Shown one piece after another: positions 16,842 through 25,881 of a stretch of DNA of 37,657 nt (position 1 is the stretch's first letter; every line of letters begins with the position of its first letter). The DNA comes from Chlorobaculum thiosulfatiphilum (GTDB lineage: Bacteria > Bacteroidota > Chlorobiia > Chlorobiales > Chlorobiaceae), in NCBI RefSeq assembly GCF_006265165.1, contig NZ_VDCH01000024.1, positions 1 to 37,657 of the forward strand, written 5' to 3'. The notes under the pieces are model-generated. The model saw only the letters and a program-made list of their open reading frames with translations, was not told the origin of the DNA and did not search any database. A program made the position numbers and the translations under genes.

Positions 16842-17788
16842 AGCAAGCTGTCGTCGCTGAGGGATTGTCGAAAAGCTTCGGCGCGGTCGAGGCGCTGAAG
16901 GCGGCGAGCTTTTCGGTGTCCGGGGCCGAGCTGTTCGGGCTGATCGGGGCCGACGGCGCTGGCAAGACCACGCTCTTCCGGATTCTCGCCACGCTCTTGC
17001 TGCCCGACAGCGGCAAGGCGACGTTGCTCGACCTCGACACGGTCGCCGGGTATCGCCAAATCCGGACGCGCATCGGCTACATGCCGGGGCGATTTTCGCT
17101 CTACCAGGACCTCAGCGTCGAGGAGAACCTCAACTTTTTCGCCACCGTTTTCGGCGCCACCGTCGAGGAGAACTACGAGCTGATCCGCGACATCTACGCG
17201 CAGCTCGAACCGTTCCGCAAGCGCCGCGCCGGGCAGCTCTCCGGCGGCATGAAGCAGAAGCTCGCGCTCTCGTGCGCGCTGGTGCACCGCCCGGAGCTGC
17301 TGCTGCTCGACGAGCCGACAACCGGCGTGGACGCCGTGTCGCGCCAGGAGTTCTGGCAGATGCTCCGCCGCCTGAAGTCGCAGGGCATCACCATCCTCGT
17401 TTCGACGCCCTACATGGACGAGGCCTCGCTCTGCGACCGGGTGGCCTTCATGCAGGACGGGCGGATTCTGGCGATCGATACGCCGCAGGGCATCACGAAA
17501 CTGTTCACGAAGCCACTCTTCGCCGTGCGGGCGAGCGACAAGCATCGGCTGATCATCGAGCTGCGCTCCTTCGAGCACACCCGCTCGGCTTACGCTTTCG
17601 GCAGTTCGGTGCACTATACCGACCGTCGCTCCGATGCCGCGCCGGAGGAGCTGGCGGCGTGGCTCCGCTCGCGCGGATTTGGCGACGCGACGGTCGAGCG
17701 AATCGCGCCGGGCATCGAGGATACCTTCATGGCGCTGATGGAGAACGGAGCGGCGCAATCTCGGAAAGAGGAGGCTGGTGATGGGTGA
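16838..17788 (+). CDS. ABC-2 exporter ATP-binding protein (first ATPase)
   Basis: The 316-residue nucleotide-binding subunit has Walker A GADGAGKTT (about residues 37-45), Q-loop region YMPGRFSLYQDLSVEENL, signature LSGGMKQKLAL, Walker B LLLLDEPTTGVD and a switch-histidine region where the usual His-Y-M-D is replaced by TPYMDEA. In E. coli the equivalent YbhF is a fusion of two ATPase domains; here the halves are separate genes. The C-terminal 80 residues form an extension typical of this family. The gene overlaps its neighbours on both sides, indicating translational coupling. The substrate is unknown; drugs, cations or lipids are known substrates of relatives. Confidence 0.92.
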   Translation: MKQAVVAEGLSKSFGAVEALKAASFSVSGAELFGLIGADGAGKTTLFRILATLLLPDSGKATLLDLDTVAGYRQIRTRIGYMPGRFSLYQDLSVEENLNFFATVFGATVEENYELIRDIYAQLEPFRKRRAGQLSGGMKQKLALSCALVHRPELLLLDEPTTGVDAVSRQEFWQMLRRLKSQGITILVSTPYMDEASLCDRVAFMQDGRILAIDTPQGITKLFTKPLFAVRASDKHRLIIELRSFEHTRSAYAFGSSVHYTDRRSDAAPEELAAWLRSRGFGDATVERIAPGIEDTFMALMENGAAQSRKEEAGDG

Positions 17789-18524
17789 GCAGGTCATCCA
17801 GACAGAGAAGCTGACGAAGCGCTTTGGCAATTTCACGGCAGTTGACGAAATTTCGTTCAGCGTATCGGCTGGCGAAATTTTCGGTTTCCTCGGAGCCAAC
17901 GGCGCGGGCAAGACCACCGCCATGAAGATGCTCACCGGCCTGCTCGCGCCAACCTCCGGCTCGGCCACTGTCGCCGGATTCGATGTCTATCGCCAGACCG
18001 AGTCGATCAAACGCGGCATCGGTTACATGAGCCAGCGCTTTTCGCTCTACGACGACCTGACGCCGCGCGAAAACATCCGCTTTTTCGGCGGCATCTACGG
18101 CCTCGGCAAGCGGGAAATCGCGGAGAAAGGGGAGCGCCTGCTCGATTCGCTCGATCTGACGGAGGCCGCCGACACGCGCCTGGCCGCGCTGCCGCTCGGC
18201 TGGAAGCAGAAGCTCGCCTTTTCGGTGGCGCTGTTGCACGAGCCGAAGCTCGTCTTTCTCGACGAGCCGACCGGCGGCGTCGATCCGCTCACCCGGCGGC
18301 GATTCTGGGACATGATCTACCAAACAGCCGCCAGCGGCGTCACGGTCTTCGTCACCACGCACTACATGGACGAGGCCGAATACTGTGACCGCGTCTCGAT
18401 CATGGTCGATGGGCGCATCGCCGCGCTCGACACGCCCGAGGCGCTGAAGCGGAACTTCGATGCCGCCGACATGAACGACGTATTTATCCGCCTCGCCAGG
18501 CCGGCCAAAAGGGGAGAGGCATGA
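17781..18524 (+). CDS. ABC-2 exporter ATP-binding protein (second ATPase)
   Basis: This 247-residue subunit (start ATG 17781 with a GGAGG site; GTG 17778 is an alternative) has Walker A GANGAGKTT near residue 40, Walker B VFLDEPTGGVDP and the switch THYMDEAEYCDR. The signature motif reads LPLGWKQKLAF instead of LSGGQ, a variant I associate with YbhF-type second domains. It probably forms a heterodimer with the preceding ATPase, so that the LSGG-containing site and the degenerate site differ in activity. It overlaps the permease gene downstream by 4 bases. Confidence 0.92.
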   Translation: MGEQVIQTEKLTKRFGNFTAVDEISFSVSAGEIFGFLGANGAGKTTAMKMLTGLLAPTSGSATVAGFDVYRQTESIKRGIGYMSQRFSLYDDLTPRENIRFFGGIYGLGKREIAEKGERLLDSLDLTEAADTRLAALPLGWKQKLAFSVALLHEPKLVFLDEPTGGVDPLTRRRFWDMIYQTAASGVTVFVTTHYMDEAEYCDRVSIMVDGRIAALDTPEALKRNFDAADMNDVFIRLARPAKRGEA

Positions 18525-19627
18525 AACGGTTTATCGCATTTGTCCGGAAGGAGTTTTACCATATCGTGCGCGACCGGCGGACGGCGGCTATTCTGTTCGG
18601 GATGCCGATCCTGCAATTGCTGCTTTTCGGCTACGCGATCCGCAATGAAATATCTGAAGTGCGGACAGGCATCCTCGATTATTCGCATGACGTAGTCACC
18701 GAGGCGCTGTCGGACAAGCTCTTTTCATCCGGAACCTTCCGGTACGCCGGAAGCCTCGCGAGCGAAAAAGAGATTCCCGCAGCCTTCGCCTCGGGCAAAA
18801 TGAACGAGGTGGTGGTGTTCGAGCCGGGCTTCGCCGGACGATTGCAGAAGGATGGCGTCGCGCATATGCAGATCGTCACCGACGGATCCGATCCGAACGT
18901 TTCGCGCACCGTGACCGGCTACACCGAATCGGTCGTGCGCGACTATCTCTCAGAACAGAGGGACGGATCGGTGCAGTTTGCGGGCGTCGAAGTGGTGCCG
19001 GTCATGATGTTCAATCCGTCGCTCAAGAGCGTCTATCTCTTCGTGCCGGGGCTGATGGCCATGCTTCTGATGCTCGTCTCGGCGCTCATGACCTCGATCA
19101 GCATCACGCGCGAAAAGGAGAGCGGCACGATGGAGTTGCTCCTGGTCTCCTCGCTCCGTCCGGCGCAAATCATCGTCGGCAAGGTGGTGCCGTATCTCTT
19201 GCTCTCGTTCATCAACGTCGTCACGGTGGTGGCGCTCGCTTTTTTCGTCTTCGGTGTGCCGTGCCGGGGAAGCGTGGCGCTGCTTTTCGCCGAGTCGCTG
19301 CTCTTCATCATGACCGCCCTGTCGCTCGGCATTCTCATTTCGACCATCACCGACTCACAGCAGGTCGCCATGATGATCTCGCTCGCGGGGCTTTTGCTGC
19401 CAACCGTGCTGCTCTCCGGCTTCATCTTCCCGATTTCGAGTATGCCGGTGCCGTTGCAGGTTATCAGCAACATCATTCCGGCCCGCTGGTACCTGGTCAT
19501 CGTGCGGGCCGTCATGCTCAAGGGGGCGGGCATCGCCGAACTCTGGCGGGAAACGCTCGTCCTGCTCGCCATGACGCTCTTCTTCATGGCGGCGAGCGTA
19601 CGCAAATTCAGCGAGCGGCTGCAATGA
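18521..19627 (+). CDS. ABC-2 type permease (YbhS/YbhR-like), first
   Basis: The 368-residue protein has an N-terminal membrane helix (about residues 22-40), a large periplasmic domain (about 45-170) and five further spans in the C-terminal half, as usual for ABC-2 exporters of the YhhJ/YbhS group. The conserved cytoplasmic segment TREKESGTMELLLVSSLRP (residues 197-215) couples to the ATPases. It overlaps the ATPase gene before it (ATGA) and the second permease after it (ATGA), so equal expression of the pair is likely. Confidence 0.92.
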   Translation: MKRFIAFVRKEFYHIVRDRRTAAILFGMPILQLLLFGYAIRNEISEVRTGILDYSHDVVTEALSDKLFSSGTFRYAGSLASEKEIPAAFASGKMNEVVVFEPGFAGRLQKDGVAHMQIVTDGSDPNVSRTVTGYTESVVRDYLSEQRDGSVQFAGVEVVPVMMFNPSLKSVYLFVPGLMAMLLMLVSALMTSISITREKESGTMELLLVSSLRPAQIIVGKVVPYLLLSFINVVTVVALAFFVFGVPCRGSVALLFAESLLFIMTALSLGILISTITDSQQVAMMISLAGLLLPTVLLSGFIFPISSMPVPLQVISNIIPARWYLVIVRAVMLKGAGIAELWRETLVLLAMTLFFMAASVRKFSERLQ

Positions 19628-20781
19628 AGCGCCGGTTCACATCGATGCGAGCCTCGCTGGCGGTGGTCGGCCATCTGCTGCGGAAGGAGTTTTTGCAGAT
19701 TTTCCGCAACAGGGGAATGCTGCCCATCATCTTCATCATGCCCTTCATCCAGCTCGTGATTCTTTCCAACGCGGCAACCTTCGACGTGCCACAGGTGCGG
19801 TTTCACCTTCAGGATTTCGACCGCTCGGCCCTCTCCGACCGCCTCGTAAAGCGTTTCACTTCAACGGGTTATTTCAAAATGACAGGGGAGTCGTTCCGGC
19901 AGAAAAGCGGCATCGACGCCCTCGTTGCCGGGAAAAGCGAGATGGTGCTGGTGATTCCGGAGGATTTCGAGCAAGAGATGATGACGGGCGGCCACGCGCG
20001 AATCCAGCTCCTCATCGATGCCGAGGACGGCTTCACGGCGGGCGTGATTCGCGGCTACGCCAACGAGATCGTCGCCTCGTTCAACCGCGATCTGCCCGAA
20101 CTGCTACCGCAACTCGCCGGAACGCAAAGCGTCTTGCCGGTGATCGATATCCGTTCGCGAGGCTGGTACAATCCGGAGCTGATCTATACCGATTACATGG
20201 TGCCGGGCGTGCTGGTGGTGCTGGTGACGCTGATCGGGCTGTTCCTCTCCGGCATGAACGTGGTGCGTGAAAAGGAAATCGGCACCATCGACCAGATCAA
20301 CGTCACCCCCATCAGGCGCTGGCAGTTCATCACCGGCAAGCTTGTGCCGTTCTGGATCATCGGTCTCAGCGAGCTGACCGTCGGACTCGTCATCGCGAGG
20401 CTCGGATTCCACGTGCCGATGCTCGGCTCCTACGGCGTGATCTATCTCGTCGCGGCGATCTACCTGCTCGTGGTGCTCGGCATGGGTCTGCTGATTTCCA
20501 CCGTGACCGAAAGCCAGCAGCAGGCCATGTTCATTGCCTGGTTCTTCATGGTGATTTTTACGCTGCTCAGCGGCCTGTTCACGCCAATCGAAAGCATGCC
20601 GCACTGGGCGCAAAACCTGACGTTGTTCAATCCCGTGCGCCACTTCGTGGACATCATGCGCCGCGTGATGCTCAAAGGCGCCGGAATCGGAGATATAACG
20701 ACGCCGCTCTTCATGCTTGCCGTACAAGCGATAATCCTGCTCTCGTTCGCCGTCAACCGCTACAGGAAAGTTTCAGTATAA
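19624..20781 (+). CDS. ABC-2 type permease (YbhS/YbhR-like), second
   Basis: This 385-residue permease starts at the ATG overlapping the stop of its partner. A much longer frame upstream (from 19261) would lie inside the previous gene and is rejected. Topology is the same as its neighbour: one N-terminal helix, a periplasmic domain, and a membrane domain preceded by VVREKEIGTIDQINVTPIRR, the coupling segment. It ends the five-gene operon; the MITE-like repeat at 20806 begins 24 bases after its stop. Confidence 0.92.
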   Translation: MKRRFTSMRASLAVVGHLLRKEFLQIFRNRGMLPIIFIMPFIQLVILSNAATFDVPQVRFHLQDFDRSALSDRLVKRFTSTGYFKMTGESFRQKSGIDALVAGKSEMVLVIPEDFEQEMMTGGHARIQLLIDAEDGFTAGVIRGYANEIVASFNRDLPELLPQLAGTQSVLPVIDIRSRGWYNPELIYTDYMVPGVLVVLVTLIGLFLSGMNVVREKEIGTIDQINVTPIRRWQFITGKLVPFWIIGLSELTVGLVIARLGFHVPMLGSYGVIYLVAAIYLLVVLGMGLLISTVTESQQQAMFIAWFFMVIFTLLSGLFTPIESMPHWAQNLTLFNPVRHFVDIMRRVMLKGAGIGDITTPLFMLAVQAIILLSFAVNRYRKVSV

Positions 20782-20805
20782 AACATGTTGACGGATTACT
20801 TGATA

Positions 20806-20947
20806 AGGCCCCTCTAAAAAGTGTCATGAGCGACTTGAGTGCAATGCGGATAGTGCGTAAAAACCGGAGCGTACATGCAGTACGTGAGGATTTCGAGCAC
20901 CACCCAACGCAGCAATCGGAACGCGCAATAAGTTTTTAGAGGTGCCC
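20806..20947. mobile_element. MITE-like element, copy A
   Basis: About 142 bp bounded by imperfect terminal inverted repeats (GGCCCCTCTAAAAA at the left, GGGCACCTCTAAAAA read inward from the right). The reverse complement is strikingly similar along its whole length to 24151-24296, for example ACTTATTGCGCG, TTCCGATTGCTGCGTTG and GCTCGAAATCCTCA. There is no coding capacity and no clear target duplication. Confidence 0.8.
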
Positions 20948-21268
20948 AATAAAAGGAGATTCTTCGCGGCATTTCTTAGACAAGATCAAGGCATGTCATC
21001 TTAGCCAACTATCAAGGCCAAGCAAGCGAACCCATCAAGAAAGTCTTTAAATGTTATTGAAATAATAAGATAAAAGATTCCTTCATTTGTGAGGTCAAGT
21101 CTTGAATAGGGTTTTCTGAGGGGTTTTGGGTCTCTCGATTCATCCGATACGCATCAATCACGCACGAAATTCTGCGAAGAGCCAATAAAGATATAACGAT
21201 GACCCGCCAGCAAGGCGGAGATGCTATAGCGTGCCAGTCGGCGCATCAACAAAAAACGCGTTGCCCCT
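20948..21268. other. Gene-free stretch downstream of the minus-strand PEP-CTERM gene
   Basis: Three hundred and twenty bases with mixed composition. A short GC hairpin CCGCC/GGCGG (near 21209-21221) lies about 50 bases after the stop of the minus-strand gene but lacks a T-run on that strand. I see no coding sequence. Confidence 0.4.
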
Positions 21269-22024
21269 TTATGCTACTGCAGCGTCGTCTTTCTCTGTTC
21301 TTCTCCTGATATAAATCATGACGATCGCTCCACCAACCATGAGCATCGTAAGAGTTGAAGCTTCCGGAACGGGTTCTAACTCCAGCCCCTGAATACGACC
21401 TGTATCATCGGAACTCAAGTCGTTGCCGGTGTATGTCAATGTGAGTGCGCCATCGAGACCAACGGTTACTGGCAGAACCAAATAATTCTTGCCTTCGACA
21501 AAAGTGGAATAACTGCTCCCATCATCGCCGGTTATCTGAGCGGTGTAGGAAGTTCCCTCTGAGCCTGACACCGTTGCTGACAATTTGTTGATTGCTGTTT
21601 TGGCCGAATCAGTGTAAACATAGACATTGTATTGGCCGGGTTCAAGACCTGAAAAGGAGAACGAACCGGTAGATGCATATGTATAAGTATAGTTTCTCAT
21701 CAACAGATAACCAGGATTCGCCGCTCCGCTCTCGTAAAAACTGTTATCCCTAAGGGACATTGAACCTGTTCCTGAAGCTATCCATTGAGAGATAGTCGCA
21801 TTGCTGGATTTCCCATCATAGTACTGTAATGGAGTTCCCGTTACGATAGCGGGAAAAAGGTTCCATGTATTAGCGCCTGTTAGTCCCAATGCAGATGCAA
21901 TTGGCGTCTTTGCATTTGGGCCAAAATTTATACTGATCAATTTTGCCTCATCTGCAAGTGCCTCTGACGCAGTGCCAAAGAAAGCGACAGCAATCACCGT
22001 TATCAACCACCTCATATTTCTCAT
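21269..22024 (-). CDS. PEP-CTERM-type exported protein
   Basis: The 251-residue protein has a signal peptide ending SEALA (about residue 24), a beta-rich extracellular part, and a C-terminal sorting region: VPEAS at about residue 219, a hydrophobic span, and a basic RRRTEK end. This is the PEP-CTERM layout, with VPEAS a variant of the usual VPEP. These proteins are cut and anchored by an exosortase; none is encoded here. The mature start LISINFGPNAKT and the domain near GLEPGQYNVYVYTDSA resemble the divergently encoded protein at 22673-23434, so the two are probably paralogues. A GGGAGG site precedes the ATG. Low GC content suggests transfer. Confidence 0.85.
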   Translation of the reverse strand: MRNMRWLITVIAVAFFGTASEALADEAKLISINFGPNAKTPIASALGLTGANTWNLFPAIVTGTPLQYYDGKSSNATISQWIASGTGSMSLRDNSFYESGAANPGYLLMRNYTYTYASTGSFSFSGLEPGQYNVYVYTDSAKTAINKLSATVSGSEGTSYTAQITGDDGSSYSTFVEGKNYLVLPVTVGLDGALTLTYTGNDLSSDDTGRIQGLELEPVPEASTLTMLMVGGAIVMIYIRRRTEKDDAAVA

Positions 22025-22660
22025 GACAGTATCCCTCCCAATTTGTATGGATTGTTCTTAGCAAACGCTCATATTATCCAGCATAATTTATATACCTACC
22101 TCTATCTCTACATATAAATACTGTTATAAGCGATAACATTACAATAAATATAACAATAATATTCATAGAATGATATTGTTGTTCTAATTCTGATTCATAC
22201 AAAAAATGGCAAAGCTGCTGAACGCCCTTTTGAATCCATGATGATTATGAGGTTACTAAAATAGCATAGCGTACATAATAAATCAGATTTAAGTTTTTTG
22301 GCACTATATAAGGTTATGCATTTAAGGCGTTAACTGTATTTTTATCATTATGATAATACATTTTTACACAATTACACTTTATATGTATAATCATACAGTT
22401 AAGCTATTACCTATTAATGCTTTATACAGTTTTTTCCACTTGATACCATAACAAATATTGATTTAACAAATATTTTATTTATTTTTGTTCGGAGGATGAA
22501 ACAATCAAAAAAAATAGTTTGTTAGTAATATCTGTACGGATGCATTCGTGGAATGACAGGCTGTTGTTATAAGAGGTCAGAATCTTGAGTAATTTATTTA
22601 TTTCATAAAACACATACAATACCTATATACATCAACCAAGAATAAAATAAAGTTTATAAA
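22025..22660. other. AT-rich divergent intergenic region between the two PEP-CTERM genes
   Basis: About 640 bases of AT-rich DNA without coding capacity. It must contain promoters for both divergent genes. I looked for sigma-54 sites (TGGCAC-N5-TTGC), known for some exosortase regulons, and found only a TGGCAC near 22300 without a properly spaced partner. No clear sigma-70 pair stands out either. Confidence 0.45.
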
Positions 22661-22662
22661 AT

Positions 22663-22671
22663 GGGGGGGGG
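22663..22671 (+). promoter_or_regulatory. G9 homopolymer at the start of the PEP-CTERM gene
   Basis: Nine consecutive G lie between an upstream in-frame ATG (22661) and the likely start ATG (22673), at the position of the ribosome binding site. Length changes by slippage would alter ribosome-site strength or spacing, or the frame if ATG 22661 is used. This makes the tract a candidate on/off switch. Confidence 0.55.
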
Positions 22672-22672
22672 A

Positions 22673-23434
22673 ATGAAAAAGATATTAATATCAGTATCTG
22701 TGATCATGGTCTCAATGATGATTACAGATAGGGCCTATGCATCCGGTTTGATAAATCTCAATTTTGGGCCCAGTTATACTGGTTTGGCAGCATCTCCTTC
22801 GGGAACTCCTTCTGATTTTTGGAATTCTATGGACTATCCTGCTCTGGAAGACTACAATGCTGATAATGGCAATGACCTCGAAGAGCCCTTATCCCTGCTT
22901 GATTCTAAAAAAAACGAGACGAGCGTGGCGCTTACGGGATATTATTCAGAGCATTTAAACTACATCAGGGATTCCGAAACCGCATTTCCTGGAAATGCGC
23001 TTATGAATTCATACGCGCAGGTAACGCCAGGGAATACGGGCACAATAGAGTTTACCGGGCTGACTCCTGGTACTTACAAGGTTTATGTATATAGTCAAAA
23101 CGAAAATTTTCTTGCTAATAACGCCTTATCGATTACAGCCAATACAGTTACCTTTTCTACGAAGGACAGCGATGGCACCCTTGGTAATTTTGAATCCCCC
23201 TACAACTACGCTACGGCTACGGTTATCGTGGGAAATGACACCAATCTGTTAATGACATTTTCTGGCTTAAGCGCTACTACACAAGGTGATGTTAATGGTA
23301 TTCAGATAGCGTCGATGAAGTCGATAGAGGCTGTTCCTGAACCTGGTAGCGTTATGCTTCTTGGCGTTGGTGGTATTTTGGTTTTCGGGTTCATGAATCT
23401 GAAAGCCAGAAAGGAATCGGCATTCAATATCTGA
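22673..23434 (+). CDS. PEP-CTERM exported protein
   Basis: This 253-residue protein (from ATG 22673) has a signal peptide (MKKILISVSV..., cleavage near YASG, about residue 24), a mature start INLNFGPSYTG, and a beta-rich domain with GLTPGTYKVYVYSQNE. It ends in a canonical PEP-CTERM tail: VPEPGS, a hydrophobic span, and basic NLKARKE. It is expected to be exported, processed by an exosortase and placed at the cell surface or in the matrix. It is divergent from its apparent paralogue at 21269-22024. The nine-G run just before the ATG serves as or replaces the ribosome site. A strong terminator follows 18 bases after the stop. Confidence 0.87.
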   Translation: MKKILISVSVIMVSMMITDRAYASGLINLNFGPSYTGLAASPSGTPSDFWNSMDYPALEDYNADNGNDLEEPLSLLDSKKNETSVALTGYYSEHLNYIRDSETAFPGNALMNSYAQVTPGNTGTIEFTGLTPGTYKVYVYSQNENFLANNALSITANTVTFSTKDSDGTLGNFESPYNYATATVIVGNDTNLLMTFSGLSATTQGDVNGIQIASMKSIEAVPEPGSVMLLGVGGILVFGFMNLKARKESAFNI

Positions 23435-23452
23435 TTGTATTTACAGATTTAT

Positions 23453-23498
23453 AAAAAGCGAAATCCCTCGTGAGCTACAAGAGGGATTTCGCTTTTTT
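23453..23498 (+). terminator. Strong Rho-independent terminator after the PEP-CTERM gene
   Basis: A perfect 16- to 17-bp stem (AAAAAGCGAAATCCCTC paired with GAGGGATTTCGCTTTTT) with an 11-base loop, ending in six T on the plus strand and, by symmetry, in T on the minus strand. It could work in both directions. Confidence 0.9.
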
Positions 23499-23809
23499 AT
23501 TTGAAGTAATTTATCATTTCTCATACTTAGCAATATAAACGCTATTATATGCGTTCCTCCGCAATTGGAATGTCATAAAATCGAGTCGTACGACACCGAA
23601 TTGATCGGAAAGGGTCCAATATTCCATTGTCAGTGAAAGATGCGCAACATCATGGCCATCGTCTTACCGGAACCGGACTCTGTATTAATACTGTAAACTC
23701 AACATAGCCATCGGATCATGACGTAACGGAACGGGACGTTTCCTTCTGGTGTGTCAAGACAAAAATGATGGATGATTGCTTCCGTTCGCCCTTCGAATAA
23801 CGAGGATTC

Positions 23810-23889
23810 GTCATCGCGAGACCGAAGGCCGTGGTGATCCATCCTTACTGTTTTCGCTGATTCTGCATGGATTGCCACGTCGCGATGAC
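23810..23889. repeat. Inverted repeat with GTCATCGCGA ends
   Basis: The left arm GTCATCGCGAG...CGTGGTGATCCAT pairs with the right arm ATGGATTGCCACGTCGCGATGAC across about 80 bases. The sequence resembles widespread intergenic palindromic units of the GTCATCGCGAG...GCAATCCATG type. It has no coding role. Confidence 0.65.
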
Positions 23890-24150
23890 AGGGGATTCAG
23901 AACTGTTTACCATTGACATGCCACGACGATATGCTGAGAAGAAGCAGATTTTCAAACGGCAGTAGATTGTTCTTAATATTTATAGCTTTACATAATTTAT
24001 ATTATACAACAATTAATCCAAAAAAGGATTACGCTGTAACAGCTTGGCTCCGACCGGCCAGCCATCTCGATGCTCATCCCGAATATTTTCACAACGTCGG
24101 AAGAACGGATAAAGATGTTTGATACTCGCTCATGGTCTCCGATCAGTTAT

Positions 24151-24296
24151 GGACACCTCAAAAAAACTTATTGCGCGGTTCCGATTGCTGCGTTGAGCGA
24201 TGCTCGAAATCCTCATGTACGCAGTGTACATGCCAGCTTCTGCGCTCCGTCCGCTTTGCATTCAAACCGCTTCATCACACTTTTTAGTAGTACCCT
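24151..24296. mobile_element. MITE-like element, copy B (inverted relative to copy A)
   Basis: About 146 bp from GGACACCTCAAAAAAACTTA to CACTTTTTAGTAGTACCC. It matches the reverse complement of 20806-20947 along most of its length and has somewhat degraded termini. It encodes nothing. Together with copy A it brackets the two PEP-CTERM genes in inverted orientation. Confidence 0.78.
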
Positions 24297-24709
24297 TATT
24301 TGGGAAACCAATCCGTGCAGACCACCGAACAGAACGCGGATTGTACAGTTCTTGAACGCATCCAGCAGCGCCCACCCGAACTATGGTTTTTATGCTCACC
24401 GCGAGCACCAGAGAAATTATCACATTGATCGACCGTTCTTTTTCAACACATTCTGCGCCCTCCAGTTGCCAATACTGCTGAGTAACGTTACGACATGCCC
24501 GACAATCAGGCTCTTCAAAATTCATCCATCGAGCTTTCGCTATTCCGCCGGAACTATCAACACTCCCCTATCGCAACTTACACATATAAAAAATATATAA
24601 ACAGGTTGATTTCTGGCGCTTTCTAAGTGTTTTGTATAATATAAATTATGTAATTTTAACAACTTATGGCATTTCTATATATACAAATACACATATAGCC
24701 ATAAGAGTA

Positions 24710-25594
24710 TCATTTTCCGTTCTCCGGGTTTTCAAGGCGTTTACGGATGTCGAGCAGCTCTTTTCGGCGTTCCGGGCTGCTTTCGGGGTATTTGAGCGAA
24801 AGACTTGCGAGCGTGTCGAGCACAATGCGGGAGACGATCAGCCGTGCATTCTTCTTGTCGTCCGCTGGAACTGCGTACCAGGGGGCATCCGTGGTGCTGG
24901 TTTTCTGAAGGCACGTCTCATAGGCGTCCATATACTTGTCCCAGAATTTCCGCTCTTCGAGATCCGCGGTGCTGAACTTCCAGTTCTTGTCGGGGTCGTC
25001 GATCCGTTCGAGAAAGCGCTTGCGTTGCTCTTCCTTGGACAAGTGCAGGTAAAACTTGACGATACGGGTTCCGTTGCAGTGCAGGTGCCGTTCGTGATCG
25101 ACTATCGAGCGATAGCGATGCTCCCACACCTTGCCGTTATGGGTGAGGTCGTGCGGGATGTTCTGCATTTCGAGAATCTCCGGATGCACCCGCACGATGA
25201 GTACCTCCTCGTAATAGGAGCGATTGAAGATGCCAATGCGACCCCGTTCCGGCAGTCCGCAATTGCTGCGCCAGAGGAAGTCGTGTTCGAGCTCCGTGGG
25301 CGACGGGTGTTTGAAACTGTACACCTGGCAGCCCTGCGGATTGACGCCGGACATGACATGCCGGATCGCGCTGTCCTTGCCAGCAGCGTCCATCGCCTGG
25401 AAAATGAGCAGCAGTGAATAGCGGTTATCGGCATAGAGAATTTGTTGTAGCCTGCTCAACTCGGTGACATGCCGGGCCAGCAATTCTCGATATTCCTCTT
25501 TCGAGCTGTACACCGGTTCGATACGGGTTTGCCGTTTTGTGAGGCCTGGGTTCTGGCCTGGCTGAATCCTGAAGGCGTCAAGATCGAATTTCAT
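24710..25594 (-). CDS. ppk2: Polyphosphate kinase 2 family protein
   Basis: PPK2 enzymes use polyphosphate to phosphorylate nucleoside mono- or diphosphates (or the reverse). This 294-residue protein shows the family P-loop [15 protein letters not shown] (residues 65-79), the conserved [17 protein letters not shown] block (93-109) and the Walker-B-like [10 protein letters not shown] (121-130), then the lid region with [18 protein letters not shown]. The overall sequence resembles the polyphosphate:AMP/ADP (class III-like) branch, but class cannot be fixed by eye. It stands alone on the minus strand with a gene-poor region downstream. Confidence 0.92.
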   Translation of the reverse strand: MKFDLDAFRIQPGQNPGLTKRQTRIEPVYSSKEEYRELLARHVTELSRLQQILYADNRYSLLLIFQAMDAAGKDSAIRHVMSGVNPQGCQVYSFKHPSPTELEHDFLWRSNCGLPERGRIGIFNRSYYEEVLIVRVHPEILEMQNIPHDLTHNGKVWEHRYRSIVDHERHLHCNGTRIVKFYLHLSKEEQRKRFLERIDDPDKNWKFSTADLEERKFWDKYMDAYETCLQKTSTTDAPWYAVPADDKKNARLIVSRIVLDTLASLSLKYPESSPERRKELLDIRKRLENPENGK

Positions 25595-25881
25595 GAGTTC
25601 TCTCCCTTGAAAACGTTACTCCAAAAAGGCAATCGGATTTAAATGAGATACCGGTTACAAGTTCGGAAAAAATCAGAACTGAAACATCTCATTTTCAATG
25701 CTCAGGGAAACTGATCATCCGAGCTATATGGTCAGCGGAACCTGTATTCGCACGCTACCATCAGGAACCGTTAGATGGTTCTGAAAGGTTGATTTATAAA
25801 GTTCTTCGGTATGAAAATCACATTTTCTACGATGGCGGTTACTGATGCCTGCCCGTCATCGGAACGCTAAAATTCACGCAT

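Larger units (their letters stand above)
23499..24709. other. 1.2-kb gene-poor, repeat-rich region
   Basis: No supported gene. The stretch holds an inverted repeat (23810-23889), a MITE-like element (24151-24296) and possible coding debris on the minus strand. At 23642-23680 that strand reads as ESGSGKTMAMMLR, a P-loop-like fragment, enclosed by stops. Open frames across 24070-24600 run through the repeat and show no family resemblance. This looks like decayed, acquired DNA. Confidence 0.5.

Noticed and set aside
16819-17968. Long minus-strand frames opposite the ABC exporter genes
   Set aside because: They are shadows of GC-rich coding sequence; the plus-strand frames carry all the ABC motifs and overlap neatly.
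22025-22660. Possible sigma-54 promoters for the PEP-CTERM genes
   Set aside because: A TGGCAC near 22300 has no TTGC at the required spacing, and the TGG...TTGC on the minus strand is spaced 5 bases too far.
24262-24525. Minus-strand frame with CRAC near its start and a hydrophobic segment
   Set aside because: It ends inside the MITE-like repeat and has no ribosome site or family pattern; probably chance.
24070-24600. Plus-strand open frame of 176 codons in the gene-poor region
   Set aside because: It reads straight through MITE-like copy B and has no recognisable domain or ribosome site.
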